Assembly (NCBI GenBank): GCA_020205615.1
Contig: CM035152.1
Coordinates: 119,944,043-120,008,042 of the forward strand
Source of the DNA: Panax quinquefolius
Lineage: Eukaryota; Streptophyta; Magnoliopsida; Apiales; Araliaceae
DNA length: 64,000 bases
Direction of reading: 5' to 3'
The position numbers were made by a program, and so were the translations under genes. This document shows, one piece after another, positions 23,891 through 35,375 of the stretch. The notes beneath the pieces are model-generated. The model searched no databases. It was not told the DNA's origin and was given only the letters and a program-made list of their open reading frames with translations. How positions within the stretch are numbered: the first letter of the stretch is position 1; each line of letters opens with the position of its first letter.

Positions 23891-24592
23891 ATGGCAAACT
23901 TAGCAAAAATAGATTTTTCTATTTTGAAAATCTCTGGAGATAACTATTTGACTTGGGCACTTGATGCAGAATTGCACCTTAGTGCAAAAGAGTTAGAAAA
24001 GATCATTGAATTAGGAAATACAGCTACTTCGGCACAAAATGCAAAAGCCATAATTTTTCTTCAACACCATATTGATGAAGGATTAAAGAGTGAGTATTTA
24101 ACAGTCAAGGATCCTTTGTCTTTATGGACACAACTGAAGGAAATATTTGACCACCAAAAATTGGTTGTTCTCCCTAATGCTAAATTTGAGTGGCTTAATT
24201 TAAGGCTACAAGATTACAAATCAATTGCGGAATATAGTTCTAATGTTTATAGAATAACCTCTACTTTGGCTTTATATGGAGATCCAGTTTCTGAAACCCA
24301 AATGTTAGAGAAAACGCTCTCAACTTTTTATCCCACCAACATGATTCTGTCACAAAAATATAGACAGAGTAAGTTCACAAAATTCAGTGACTTATTGTCT
24401 ATCCTCCTTGTTGCAGAAAAGAATAATGAATTATTGTTGAAAAACCATCAAGTACGGCCAACGGGTGCTACCCCATTGCCAGATATTGACAACATGTCAT
24501 TCCAGCAGAAGAAACGTGATAATAGATGGTCATATAATAAGAAGCCTTGGGGACAAAAGAATAAACGAGGCCATCATAACAACAAATTCTAG
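23891..24592 (+). CDS. gag: Copia gag (UBN2-type), still open
   Basis: A 233-codon frame starts at the first ATG after the leader, with MANLAKIDFSILKISGDNY as N-terminus. It follows the plant copia Gag (UBN2/gag-polypeptide) pattern: the N-terminal SGDNYLTW segment, an Ala/Lys-rich helix with a AKAIIFLQHHIDEGLK-type core, and a WLNLRLQDYKS-type motif in the middle. The protein would form the virus-like particle. The frame ends at a TAG just where the basic linker to the zinc knuckle begins, so the nucleocapsid part is cut off. This is the only domain of the element still intact over its full usual length. Confidence 0.85.
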   Translation: MANLAKIDFSILKISGDNYLTWALDAELHLSAKELEKIIELGNTATSAQNAKAIIFLQHHIDEGLKSEYLTVKDPLSLWTQLKEIFDHQKLVVLPNAKFEWLNLRLQDYKSIAEYSSNVYRITSTLALYGDPVSETQMLEKTLSTFYPTNMILSQKYRQSKFTKFSDLLSILLVAEKNNELLLKNHQVRPTGATPLPDIDNMSFQQKKRDNRWSYNKKPWGQKNKRGHHNNKF

Positions 24593-24915
24593 AACTGCGA
24601 CAATTCAGGCCACAAGAAGTGGCAAGTGTCTGGGTCGGGTAAAAATAAAGAAAATGCAGCACCGATAAAGAATAAACCAGATGTTTGTTTTAGGTGTGGG
24701 ATGAAAGGGCATTGATCGGCGTACACATAATACAGCAAGGCATCTGGTTAATTTATTCCAGGAGTCTCAAAAGAACAAAGTAATGGAGGCAGAGACAAAA
24801 TTTGTTAATCATCAATTGAATATTGTTGATGTTCCACCAATGACCAACATTGAGAAAAAGGTTGTTGATATTACTGAACCTTCTGAAAGTATCTTTTGGG
24901 ATATCATTTAATTTC
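24593..24915 (+). pseudogene. gag: Copia nucleocapsid zinc knuckle, nonsense-mutated
   Basis: Continues from gag after a stop. The CCHC knuckle is readable from about 24689: CFRCGMKGH followed by TGA where a tryptophan codon is usual. Several more frame breaks precede the protease. A 100-bp non-coding-looking stretch at 24900-25035 separates it from the protease and may be a small insertion. Confidence 0.65.
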
Positions 24916-25039
24916 TTGTTTTAATTAAACACCCTGCATGTATAATATTATTAGTTTTCATTCTATATGTGGTATATGTTTCTCATGAATAAAATTATAA
25001 ATGAAATGTAACTTTTCTTATTTTTATATGTGTCAGACC

Positions 25040-25200
25040 ATTTTTAATGGATATGGAGGATATATGTTTAGTAGACAGTGCAACAACTCATACAATCCTT
25101 TGAAGTGAGAAATATTTTCTGGCCGATCAAAGCTAAGGAAATGTAGGAACTATCTCTGACACATCAAATTTAATCGAGGGATTTGGAAAAGCTAGTTTCA
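25040..25200 (+). pseudogene. Copia aspartic protease remnant
   Basis: The active-site context CLVDSATTHT is readable at about 25062-25091, with the catalytic Asp at 25074-25076. D-S/C-A-T-T-H is the usual form in this group of plant copia proteases. Flanking frames are interrupted. Confidence 0.6.
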
Positions 25201-26315
25201 TGCTACCAAATGAGACACAAGTTTTTATCAAAGATGCTCTATATTCTAGTAAATCAAGAAGAAATTTGCTTAGTTTTAAAGATATTCGACTGAATGGTTT
25301 TCACATTGAAACAACTAATGAAAATGATAATGAATATCCTCTCATCACTTCTACTTTTTTTGGAAAAAAGAATATCCTAGAAAAACTTCATTCAAATTCT
25401 TCTAGATTATATACTATGAAAATTAGAGCAATTGAGTCTCATAATGTTATGATTCCAAAAATTATAGATCCCAAATCCTTTATGCTTTGGCATGAAAGAC
25501 TCGGTCATCCAGGTACTTCTATGATGTGTCGTATTATTGAAAATTCTCTTTGGTCATCCTCTCAAAAAAAAAGAAGGTTTTTTCCAGTGGTGAATTTCCT
25601 TGTCTTTGCGTGTTCTCGAGGAAAATTAATTGTTAGACCATCACCAAGAAAAGTTTATAGAAGCCCCAAAATTCTTAGAGAGAATTCAAGGAGACATTTG
25701 TGGACCTATTCACCCATTATACGGCCCATTTCGATATTTCATGGTTTTAATAGATGCTTCAACTAGATGGTCTCATGTTTGTCTTCTCTCTTCTCAAAAT
25801 TTTGCCTTCTCAAAACTTCTTGCTCAAATAATCAAATTACGGAGCTCGGTTCTCGGATCATCCAATCAAGTCAATTCGACTTGATAACATGAATAATTTT
25901 CATTAATGACTTTTAATAATTTTTGTATGACTATTGGAATCTCCATTGAGCATTCTTGTCCTCACATTCATACACAAAATGGTTTAGTTTGAATCTTTAA
26001 TAAAAGACTTCAACTAATTGCACGACCATTAATGTTAAGGGCTAACTTACCTACCTCTGTTTGGGGTCATGCAATTCTTCATATTGCGACCATCATTCGA
26101 GTAGGACCAACGGCTCTTCATAAATTTTCTCCTCTACGATTAGTTCTTGGATGGATACCCAACATATCACACTTTTCGAGTTTTGGAAGTGCAATATATG
26201 TTCAATTGCACCTCCACAAAGAACTAAGATGGGAGCCCAACGAAGAATAGGTATTTATGTTGGTTTTGATTCTCCTTCTATTATCGAGATATCTTGAACC
26301 TTTAATCGGAGATGT
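25200..26315 (+). pseudogene. Copia GAG-pre-integrase and integrase, broken
   Basis: An open stretch at 25200-25766 contains the GAG-pre-integrase signature FMLWHERLGHPGTSMM (from about 25480), whose two histidines with the later cysteine near 25610 form the HHCC zinc site. The catalytic core follows in a shifted frame (25630-25884, with GDICGPIHP and MVLIDASTRWS) and then 26032-26250 (LPTSVWGHAILH). At least three frame changes or stops separate these parts. The enzyme would join the cDNA to host DNA; it is inactive here. Confidence 0.75.
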
Positions 26316-26321
26316 TTTTCT

Positions 26322-27089
26322 TTGCGTTATGTAGATTGTCATTTTGATGAATCTGTATTTCCAACATTAGGAGGAGGGAAAGTTTTAAATAAAAAACCTT
26401 CTGAGATATCATGGAATGCATCAGAATTAAATTCACTTGATCCTCGTACAGGAGAATGCGAAATTGAAGTTCAAAGAATTGTTTATTTACAAAATATTAC
26501 AAATCAAATGCCAGATGCATTTAATGATGCTAGAAAAATGATAAAGTCACATACACCTACAGTGAATACTCCAGCAAGGATAGAAATACCTATTGAAAAA
26601 TCAATTCCTGGAGAATTGACGAATAAGGTAATAGAAGAATCTAAACCACGCCAGAAGTGTGGAAGACCGGTTGGTGCAAAAGACACTGTACCACAAAAAT
26701 CAAAAGCAAATAAGGGAATCCTAGAAGGAATACCCACTCCAGAAGTAGCACTTATCCCAAGAGTAGGAATAGCCCCAGAAGAGGTACAAACCGCTCCAGA
26801 AGTAGCACTTATTCCAAGAGTGGGAATAGCCCCAGAAGAGGTTCAAAATCTCAGTGAAGGGATAAGAGATGAACACCAAGAGATCTCAATAAATTATGTA
26901 CATGATGAGAAAATATGGGATCGAAGCAAAGTCATGATTGAAGATATATTTGCTTTCTCTGTAGCATCAGATATTACTTTGATTCCTGACACGGATCCTG
27001 AACCACAAAACGAGGAAGAATGTCGAAAAAGAAAGATTGGCCAAAATGGAAAGATCTTTATTCAAACTGAAATTACTGATCTCTATTGA
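26322..27089 (+). pseudogene. Copia integrase C-terminal linker region with in-frame duplication
   Basis: A 255-codon open stretch lies between integrase and RT. It starts CHFDESVFPTLGG-like, typical of the end of copia integrase, and continues as a Pro/Glu-rich linker. A 57-bp tandem duplication (26739-26795 and 26796-26852) gives two copies of a 19-residue unit starting PEVALIPRVGIAPEEVQ. The two units differ at about four bases besides the last codon, so the duplication is older than the copy itself or has diverged since. Confidence 0.7.
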
Positions 27090-28060
27090 AAGAGAAGTAT
27101 TTGGACCAATAGTCCAAACACCGCTAGGTGTAATCCGATTGAAAACAAATGGGTATTTATCTGAAAGCGAAATGGGAAAAGTGAAATTGTTGAATCTGGC
27201 TTGACTTGTAGCTCGAGGGTTTTCATAAAAACACAGTATTGATTATCGGGATATACATACTCGAGAGTAATGGATGGAGTCACTTTTAAACTTTCGATAG
27301 GTATGGCAACCATGGAAGGTTTGGAAATACGTCGATGGATGTTATAACAGCATACCTATATGGCTCACTTGACAGTGAGATTTACATGAGAATCCCCGAA
27401 AGATTGAAAATGGCTGAATCACAAAGGCCACGTCACATATATTCAATCAAGTTATAACGCTCATTGTATGGGTTAAAACACTCTGGTCGTATGCGGTATA
27501 ATCGACTTAGTGATTATTTAATAAAAGATGGATATATAAATGATCAAGTATATCCATGTGTTTTTATTAAGAAATCACAAAGTGGATTTTCCATCATTGC
27601 TGTATATTTGGATGATTTGAATCTTGTAGGTAATCCTGAAGAACTTACAAGAACTACTACTTATTTAAAAGATGAATTTGAAATGAAAGATCTTGGAAAG
27701 ACAAAATTTTATTTGGGAATACAAGTGGAGCATTTAGCATCTAAAAGTTTTGTTCATCAATCAACATATACTGAAAAGATTCTCAGTCGTTTTCATATGG
27801 ATAAAGCTCATCCTTTGACTACCCCGATGGTTGTTCGATCTTTAGAAGTTGATAGAGATCCATTTCAGCCTCTAGAAAGTGGGGAAAAAGTTCTTGACAC
27901 GAAGTTCCATACCTAAGTGCAATAGGTGCTCTTATGTATCTTACTGGTATACTGCGATCGATATTACTTTTCTTTGTCAACTTGTTAGCAAGATCTGATT
28001 CTTCTCAACTAAGAGACATTGGGATGGGATCAAACACATTTTGAGATACCTCCGTGGAAG
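27090..28060 (+). pseudogene. Copia reverse transcriptase, broken
   Basis: Read in several frames. The TAYLYGSLDSEIYM motif is near 27342-27390, a TAA stop stands just before SLYGLK (near 27456), and a clean 150-codon run follows (27464-27916). The YLDD catalytic motif is at 27605-27616, then KDLGKTKFYLGIQVEH. Frame breaks follow around 27916-28060 (GALMYLT and the HILRYL region). All the usual copia RT landmarks are present in order, but the enzyme cannot be made. Confidence 0.85.
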
Positions 28061-28600
28061 TATAGATCTTGGGTTATTTTATCCAAGAAATTCAACGTCG
28101 CAATTGGTTGGATATGCCAATGCAGGATATTTATCAGATCCACACAATGGAAGATCACAAACAGGTTATGTATTTACATATTGTGACACGGCTATATCCT
28201 GAAATCCACAAAGCAAACCATGACAGCTACATCTTCAAATCACTCAGAGATTCTCGCTATACATGAAGCAAGCAGAGAGTGTGTTTGGTTGAGATCAATT
28301 ATTCAGCATATTCAAAAGTCATGTGGATTACCATCAATCAAAGACATTCCTACAATTCTGTATGAAGATAACGCTGCATGCATTGCTCAACTTAGAGGAG
28401 GGTACATCAAGGGAGATAGAACAAATCACATTTCACCTAAATTCTTCTTCACACATGAGCTACAAAAGAAGGGTGATATAGATGTGCATCAAATTCGATT
28501 ATGTGATAATCTAGCCAACTTATTCACAAAGTCGCTACCAAATGCAACGTTTGCAAAACTTCGGAAAACGATCGGAATGTGTCGACTGAAAGACTTATGA
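28061..28600 (+). pseudogene. Copia RNase H, broken
   Basis: The C-terminal part (28220-28600) is open for 126 codons with MTATSSNHSEILAIHEASRE, the catalytic-region LYEDNAACIAQL and a terminal NLANLFTKSLP-type motif, ending at a natural stop. The N-terminal part is frameshifted (28069-28266). Length and motif order match plant copia RNase H. Confidence 0.85.
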
Positions 28601-28819
28601 CAACATTTCATCAAGAAGTAATAAATTCCTTTTGAGGGGAAGACTTTACTCTTTTTCCTCAGTCACAGTTTTTATCCCAATGGATTTTTCCTGACAAGGT
28701 TTTAATGAGACAGTCAATTAAGATATTTATGTAAAAGGTATGTACTCTTTTTTTCTTCGTTAAGTTTTTCCCACTGGATTTTCTTAACAAGATTTTTAAT
28801 GAGATATAATCTTCTATCA

Positions 28820-28836
28820 TAGGGAATCAGGAGAAG
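28820..28836 (+). promoter_or_regulatory. Polypurine tract of copia element J
   Basis: AGGGAATCAGGAGAAG stands immediately before the 3' LTR. Confidence 0.7.
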
Positions 28837-29106
28837 TGTTATACATATGATTCCCTCCTGAGGAGGGAACCCGTGACTCTCCCCCTCTCATTCTCTTCTC
28901 CTCCCCGTGACTCCCTTTTCTTTCTTCTTTTCTTCCTCACCCGTGAACCTCCTCCTCTTTCTTTGCCTATATAAAGGAATGATACTGAAGGAAAATGAAT
29001 AAAAATTTCTCTGAAAGTTTTTCTCTTTATTTATCTCTCACTTATTTTTTATACATATATATAATTATAAGATTATCTTTTTATACTTTGGTAAGGTTTT
29101 ATAACA
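28837..29106 (+). repeat. 3' LTR of copia element J
   Basis: 270 bp, TGTTATAC...ATAACA, collinear with 22875-23144. Confidence 0.92.
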
Positions 29107-29833
29107 TAGAAACTTTTATCCTTCATTCATCCGAATATTAAAGGGAGTCTTGGAATGTTTAAAACATGTAAAAGAAAGGAAAATTGTCTGATATGTATAC
29201 ATAAGCTTAAGGCTTTGGTAATTAATTCATTTTTGTCTTATTCAAGAGTGATTATGCTGGAGATTGGTATTGCCCATATAAAGGAAAAGAAGAAGGCTAA
29301 GACTTAAATTCTTGTTTGGTTTGACCGAGTATGCTGGGCATTTGAAATATTAGAGTACTTTTATTAGCAGCATGTGCTGGAAGCTCTAAAAGATTTGAAA
29401 AATCCAAAGAGACGTTTGCCGGCAGATTTTGGTTATTAAGGAGTTGATTTGAAAAATTATTTCCTATCCATGTGCCATTCATCCGAACCTCTCCTTTTTC
29501 AAACAATTCATCCGAGCCATTGATTTCAAATTAATTTTTTAAATGACAAGATTGTCCTCGACTCAAAAACTCCTACAAATAGGAGAGCTTTTCTCATTTG
29601 TCAGTTGCTAATTTTCAAAGATTGAAGAAAACTTATACTTTCCTTGTCTACATATTTTCTCTCTAAAAATTTTTACCTTCTCTAAAATTTTTTACCTCTT
29701 CTATTCAAAGTTTTGATAATTTAAAAAAGAGAAAAATTGGTCAAAATATTTTGAGATAAATTATTGAATTTATTTATTTATTTTATCTCATACCTATTTA
29801 TATTTATAGATATACAAATATACATTATTATAT

Positions 29834-29890
<57 letters not shown>
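29834..29890. repeat. (CA)n(TA)n microsatellite
   Basis: About 11 CA units run directly into about 17 TA units. Confidence 0.95.
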
Positions 29891-29893
<3 letters not shown>

Positions 29894-29924
29894 CATCTAT
29901 TCATATCAATAAAAGGGCGGTTTA

Positions 29925-30240
29925 GATACCATAATTTGATGATATTTCTTATATAAAAATATTATTCAAAGGGTACTTAAAGTTCTAGATACTCTTTATT
30001 GATATAATTTATTTATATAAATATTGTAAAGTAGATCGGTTTTAGATACTGATATTTAGAAGTAATTTTTAAAGAGAATTTCATTCGATCGATGCATGAA
30101 GTTCTAAGTGATCTATTGAAAATATTTATACAAATATTAACAACGAAACTTTAAATTCTGTTAGTTTTAGATACCGATATTCGAAGGTATTCTTTAAACG
30201 AGAATATCATTCGATCAGTGCTTGAAGTTCTAAGTGGCCT
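29925..30240 (+). repeat. Degenerate tandem repeat, about 110-140 bp units
   Basis: Three successive segments share GGTTT(T)AGATACC/TGATATT, ATTCGATC and GAAGTTCTAAGTG in the same order. Confidence 0.5.
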
Positions 30241-30412
30241 TATTTAATATTCACATGATAGATAAAATATAATATTATATATATTTTCGAGTTTAACAAA
30301 TTTATTTGTTATATCAAGTATTACTTAAATTATTTAATTTATTATACTTGATATCCGTCATTGCAAATATTTGAACATTCATTTACTTATTCATAAAATA
30401 TTTTTTGCATAA

Positions 30413-30885
30413 TATAAAAGTTTTTAAACTTTTATATCACAAAATTCTGTGAGTTTATCTCGCTTAACAAGAAATATAATTATAAAGTTATTTAAACTTT
30501 TACACACGAAATTAAAGATAAAATTGTTTTCCATAGAAACACATTCTTTATTATATAAAGAAAATTAAATTTTATAAACAAAAGTCTTATATCTACTTAT
30601 ACGGGAGCACATTTAAATCAAGCTTAAATGTATATACTTGCTAATTCAAGAAGCACTTTTCACACAAAATATAAAAGTTATTTAAACTTTTATAACAGTG
30701 CATAAAATTTCACATTTGCTTACAAAGAAGCATTATTTGATCTAAGCATAAATTACTACCGACTTACAAAGAAGCATATTTTCTCAAGTATAAAAGTCTT
30801 TGAACTTTTATAAATATATCTGCTCTTTAATTGATATCTACTTATTTGAGAAGCCTTAAATATAAAAGTTATTTAAACTTTTATA
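30413..30885. repeat. Array of five near-identical palindromes
   Basis: The arm TATAAAAGTT and its complement AACTTTTATA flank a 4-5 bp AT spacer. Copies lie at 30413-30436, 30481-30502 (arm shortened), 30670-30694, 30789-30812 and 30861-30885, with text related by GAAGCA motifs between them. Confidence 0.8.
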
Positions 30886-31352
30886 TATCTATATCAAAAT
30901 TATATTTTCTTATTTTAGAAGCAAAATTCTGGCAAATATTTTGTACAAAGGAAAAAGGGTGGAGTTAGTTTATTTTATGTACCTGTGAGAAAGATAAGTA
31001 ATTCTCTGACCAAGACTAGAGTCTTAAAGAGGTCTGCTGGGAGTAGGGTCTCCAGTGTACTTGTAAGTTGAGGAAGAAACTGTCGTTTCAAGACTAGACC
31101 ATAAAATAAAACTGAACTCAAAAGAAGGTACAACTAAGCTTGAGGAGGGAGCTGGGACTTGCTGTCCAAGATAGATAGTTGTGAATAGTTGGAAGTTTGT
31201 CTATAAAGCTTTGTAAAGGCTTATCCGCCTGTTGAAGGAGTATTTATTACTGATAGTAATAGGATCTCAAGTCATATAGAGGAGCTTGAGAATGGACGTA
31301 GCAACATACCCGAGATGTATGTTGTGAACTAGACAAATCTCTGTGCAATATA

Positions 31353-32191
31353 TGTGAGATCCTGAATTTTATGAAATAAAAATATTCAATTTTTCAATTT
31401 TGGTAAATAGTTAAATTGATAAATGTTTAAAGTTAAGGGTGATATTTGAAAATTTTGCAAAGTAAGCAAGTTGTTGTAAAATATTCGTTGTATCGGGAAA
31501 TATTCGATTAGTCGGAGAATATTCATTTTAACAGGGAATATTCGTACGATGACATAATCATTGGTGGACCCCACAATGGAAGTATTGTCGTAGTCAGAAA
31601 ACAACGGAATTATCTTTTTATAAAAATAACGGCGAAAGTATTACCGTTAAAACTGTTGAACTACCCGGTAGTAAAAGTACAGTAATATGTGTGGTTGCAT
31701 AGTAGCACACGGTATTGATTATTGATGCTTATGTAAGAATTCACTCAGTTGTACTCAATTATTGCTACAGTAATTGTTGCATCATATCTCTCATATTATT
31801 GATTCAATTATTGTCACAATATCATCTGTATAATATGTTATATTATTAAATCAATAATTGAGACGACAAAGTTATTCATATTATTATTTGCAATATTGAC
31901 AATGTCTAGAAGTTCTGTCAAGGAAAGGTTTGGTCACCTAATTGCGCACTAATAAGGAAAAATCCTTATCGAAAAGCCCCCTCTTTTCTGGGAACGATCT
32001 GGTTGATAAATATTGTGACTTAGAATATTAATGATGAATAAGTTCATGTTGATTAAAGATAAAATTGATAGTTCCATTGTGTTAAAATTATTAGTGTTAG
32101 TGAAAATTGACATTTATTTCGATAATAATTGATGTCTGGAAGTTATCAAGTAATTAATCGGATAAATGAGGAATTAATTGCTATTAATTCA
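31353..32191 (+). repeat. 5' LTR of A, first segment
   Basis: Starts TGTGAGATCCTG, matching 61494-62289, and ends in the ATTCA duplicated by the insertion of element B. Compared with the 3' copy there are about 45 extra bp near 31740-31790. Confidence 0.9.
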
Positions 32192-33219
32192 TGTGACGCC
32201 CCCAAATCCGTGTAATCATCGATTACAGAACTTGGTGCTCACGACACAACATACACCATCATTTAACTAAATAAACCTTAACAATAAGGAATAATAATAT
32301 TAACTATTACATAATTATTCAAAATAAAATCCCAAATCTTTACAACCTTAAAACATACTGGAACTCAGTCTTAGCGTTTATCGCTATAATACACATATGC
32401 GAAAATAATTATTTTATTACATAACCATTAGCATCACTTCATCTTGGACTTTCCTTGTCCTTGCCTCAACCCTCCGCCTTCCCATCCTTAAACTGAAAGG
32501 TTTAAACAAGAATGAGCACAAATTGCCTAGCAAGTATACGGAATAAATGGGAAATATACATCAGGATAAAGGCATTTGAATTACTAGATCTCAACAGTTG
32601 AAAGATTATCAATTGTTAAAGAAGAACATCAAGAATAAGAATTTAAGAATTTTCAATATCAAACTAAGGGGTGTAAAATACCCTGAACATATTTTCTTTC
32701 ATCAAAAATCATCAGACGGTTTAACAATCAAATAGACTGTAAACGGTCTCTGCAAGTACGTCAGGTGATCAGCCCATTGTACCCTACATTGTGCACATGT
32801 ATTAAGTTTAAAATGCATAAGCATAAATGGGACTATTTGCCCGACATATATTTTTCCCGTTCATTCGGGTTGTTCATCTTAGTAATCATGCGAGACCTCA
32901 CCAAGGCAACTTGGATTGGTAAACATTCAATAGCTTCGAAAGATGTGTTTTAAATCATTTTTCATCAATAATAACTAGCCAGAACCAAAGGCTAGGAACA
33001 TACATAGAAACAGTTCTATGATGACATGAAACTTAAAAGCATAGCTATTAGAATAATAACTAAATAACCATTGAAAAGCTTGCAAGATAATTGGAGTTTG
33101 TATGACTTTTCAACGAAGAAACTTGCACGAATAAATAACTAACACAAGTCCAATACTTACCATTACTGCGATAATATTAGTAAGGATTTAATAAATACCC
33201 AAAAGAAATTAGGGTTAGA
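32192..33219 (-). repeat. Left (3') LTR of B, segment next to C
   Basis: The plus strand starts TGTGACGCCCCC and is collinear with 55236-56262. An acceptor-like CCTTTCAG on the minus strand (AG at 32493-32494) is intact here but reads CCTTTCGA in the right LTR. Ends with TTAGA, the target duplicated by C. Confidence 0.92.
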
Positions 33220-34444
33220 TGTAAGACCCCAAAATTTTTTTTAAATAAAAAGGAATTTCTTTTATTTATTATTTTGAAATAGTAAGGGTTGATTTGATTA
33301 ATGTGGATAGTTAAGGGTTAAATACGCAAATATTTCAAAATAAGCAAGTGGTTATAAAATATTCATTTTGTCGGGGAATATTCGTTTGGTCGTGGAATAT
33401 TAAATCTTGTCGGGGAATATTAAATGCGACGGTAGCGACCATGTGTGGGCCCCATAACGAAAGCGATTGGATGAAGAAAGCAGCAAATATAAGTTGGTTA
33501 AAAATAACAGGCGTGGTTATTCTGAATAAGATTTGTTGAATACCCGTGGTTAAAATACTGATGTCTGGCGTGGTTGCACGATGGCACTACGCGGTATTGC
33601 ATGAATTGTTGAATTATTGATCCTTACGTGAAGAAGGCCTTTGCTCGATAATTTTCCACGATGATTCTTGTTCAATATTTTATTTTATTGATTCAATAAT
33701 TGCTGCGTTGATATTTTATATTATTCTTTGTTCAATAATTGTCACTTTGCACATTATCTCCATTATCGGATCAATAATTCATATTATTTGAATAATATTA
33801 TTAGATAGCATTATTGGCAGCGATATACAGAAAGTTACATCGAGGAGAGGTTTGGTCACCTAATTGCGGCGCCCGATGAGAGAAATCCTTATCGAAAGCC
33901 CCTCTTTCACAGGAGCGGCACGGTTTATCATAAATGTGATTACATAATATTATTTGTGAATAATTAATTATTGATTCATATGATAAAGAAATATTTATTT
34001 TATGTGGATATAAATGATGGATTTATTTATGTGGTTATAAATGAAGAAATTAATGTTGAGGTGTTTTATCGGTAATTTTGTCGGAATGGAGGTATTAAAA
34101 ATCAAATCGATTATTTTTACGATGTATTGTGTGACTTATAATTTTTAATCCAACCGTTGGATCGTTGTAATTTTTGGATATGTTATACATACATAAGTTG
34201 AGTATATGTCCACAAATTTTGAACCGTTAAAAATGAACGAATGATTTGTTATGAATTTTAAGAGGTGATTGATTCGGAAATTAGGGTTATAATTGATTTT
34301 GGTGGAAAATTCTAGAATTGAGTGGGCCCCACTTGTGGTTGGTGAAGAAATGTGCTGAATTTTATTTCAAATGTGGTGGGTGGCAATAGTAGCGGTAAAG
34401 CCATCGGTGTAGCAGTCAAGTCTGCTTGGTGATTAACATTTTCC

Positions 34445-34453
34445 TATAAATAG
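34445..34453 (+). promoter_or_regulatory. TATA box of C 5' LTR
   Basis: TATAAATAG, repeated at 41891-41899 in the 3' LTR; the splice-donor-like site follows about 165 bp later. Confidence 0.75.
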
Positions 34454-34719
34454 AGGCTAAGTTAGAATTGAAAATCACACGAAACAAAGTTGTCTCTCTT
34501 TCTCTCTATATATATTGGCGTATTTTGTGAGTATTTAGATACTTTGAGAGTTCTTTGTTGATCAAGTTTCATTCAAAGATCACTTGACCTTTCCTTAGAA
34601 TCTTGATTCTTTGAGGTAAGGGATATTATTTTTTTCGTAATGATATTATTTCTTCAATCATTATGTTGAAATGTTGATCTGAAGTTTTATCAAATTTGGA
34701 ACTTTTTTCATGTCGGGGT

Positions 34720-34935
34720 TACTATTCATGAGTTCTTATTCACGAGTTTACTATTCATGAGTTACTATTCACGATTCTTATTCACGAGTACTATTAATGA
34801 AGCGTGAAGATGTTTTTGTTGAATTTCTATCTTTTGGTTATTTGATTTACTATTCACGTATATACTGATCTTATTCACGTATCTGAAGACTATTCACGAT
34901 ATCTGACACTTTATTCACGATACTGCACTATTCAC
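34720..34935 (+). repeat. TATTCACG tandem block in C 5' LTR
   Basis: About a dozen copies of (T)TATTCACG or ATTCATGAG units, 10-18 bp apart. The partner block in the 3' LTR is 42165-42385. Confidence 0.85.
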
Positions 34936-35164
34936 CAAAAAATAAAATTTCTTCTTTTGTCCAAAACATCTATTTTGGATACTAGCTTTGATTGTATCCA
35001 TGTTTTGATCATTCTTGAATTTTACACCACTTTGTGATTATTTTTGGGGTATTGTTGGACATGGATAAAACAAAAGTACTGAATCCTTAATCCTTAATCC
35101 TTGTCATTTTGTTTCAATGGATTCGTTCTTTTAAAATATTTTCATCATCCTCGATCTTAAATGA

Positions 35165-35375
35165 TGATATTATTGAATATCTTTGGCTGTGTAGTGCAAA
35201 GATGAATGATTCTGAAGAATATCTTTGGCACATAGTGCAAAGATGAGCAGTGTTGAGATGAACATGATGGTCGATTAATATCTTTGGCTTTGTAGTGCAA
35301 AGATGAGCAGTGTTTAAATGAACATGACCAATGATGAATATCTTTGGCTGTGAATGCAAAGATGAATATTTGATT
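35165..35375 (+). repeat. Hairpin-motif array in C 5' LTR
   Basis: Four copies of ATCTTTGGC followed by GTAGTGCAAAGATGA, about 45-60 bp apart. The arms ATCTTTG and CAAAGAT pair perfectly around a loop of about 11 nt. The 3' LTR copy is at 42620-42825. Confidence 0.85.

Larger units (their letters stand above)
22875..29106 (+). mobile_element. Element J: degenerate Ty1/copia retrotransposon
   Basis: Two 270-bp LTRs (22875-23144, 28837-29106) bracket a 5.7 kb interior with gag, protease, integrase, RT and RNase H in copia order. Gag is still a single open frame; the rest is broken by nonsense codons and frameshifts. At least two stops are best explained by single transitions (TGG to TGA in the zinc knuckle; CAA to TAA near 27456), the pattern left by decay of methylated cytosines. 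No matching target duplication is seen: AAGGA lies on the left and TAGAA on the right. Confidence 0.92.
29107..31352. other. Unclassified AT-rich DNA, possible relic retroelement
   Basis: No domain is readable. A stretch at 29560-29720 (CTACAAATAGGAGAG, then a pyrimidine-rich leader) resembles an LTR core promoter. After it come a degenerate unit repeated about three times containing TTTTAGATACCGATATT (29925-30240) and the palindrome array at 30413-30885. The last 400 bp (30950-31352) are G/A-rich. A decayed, non-autonomous LTR element is a reasonable guess, but no pair of LTRs is visible. Confidence 0.4.

Noticed and set aside
32765..32953. 62-codon ORF nearly identical to one at 55811-55999
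   Set aside because: The two are the two LTRs of element B, so identity reflects LTR pairing; the ORF is antisense to the element.
35165..35375. Regularly spaced repeats resembling a CRISPR array
   Set aside because: Spacers are themselves related, the repeats lie in duplicated LTRs of a plant retroelement, and no cas-like genes exist.
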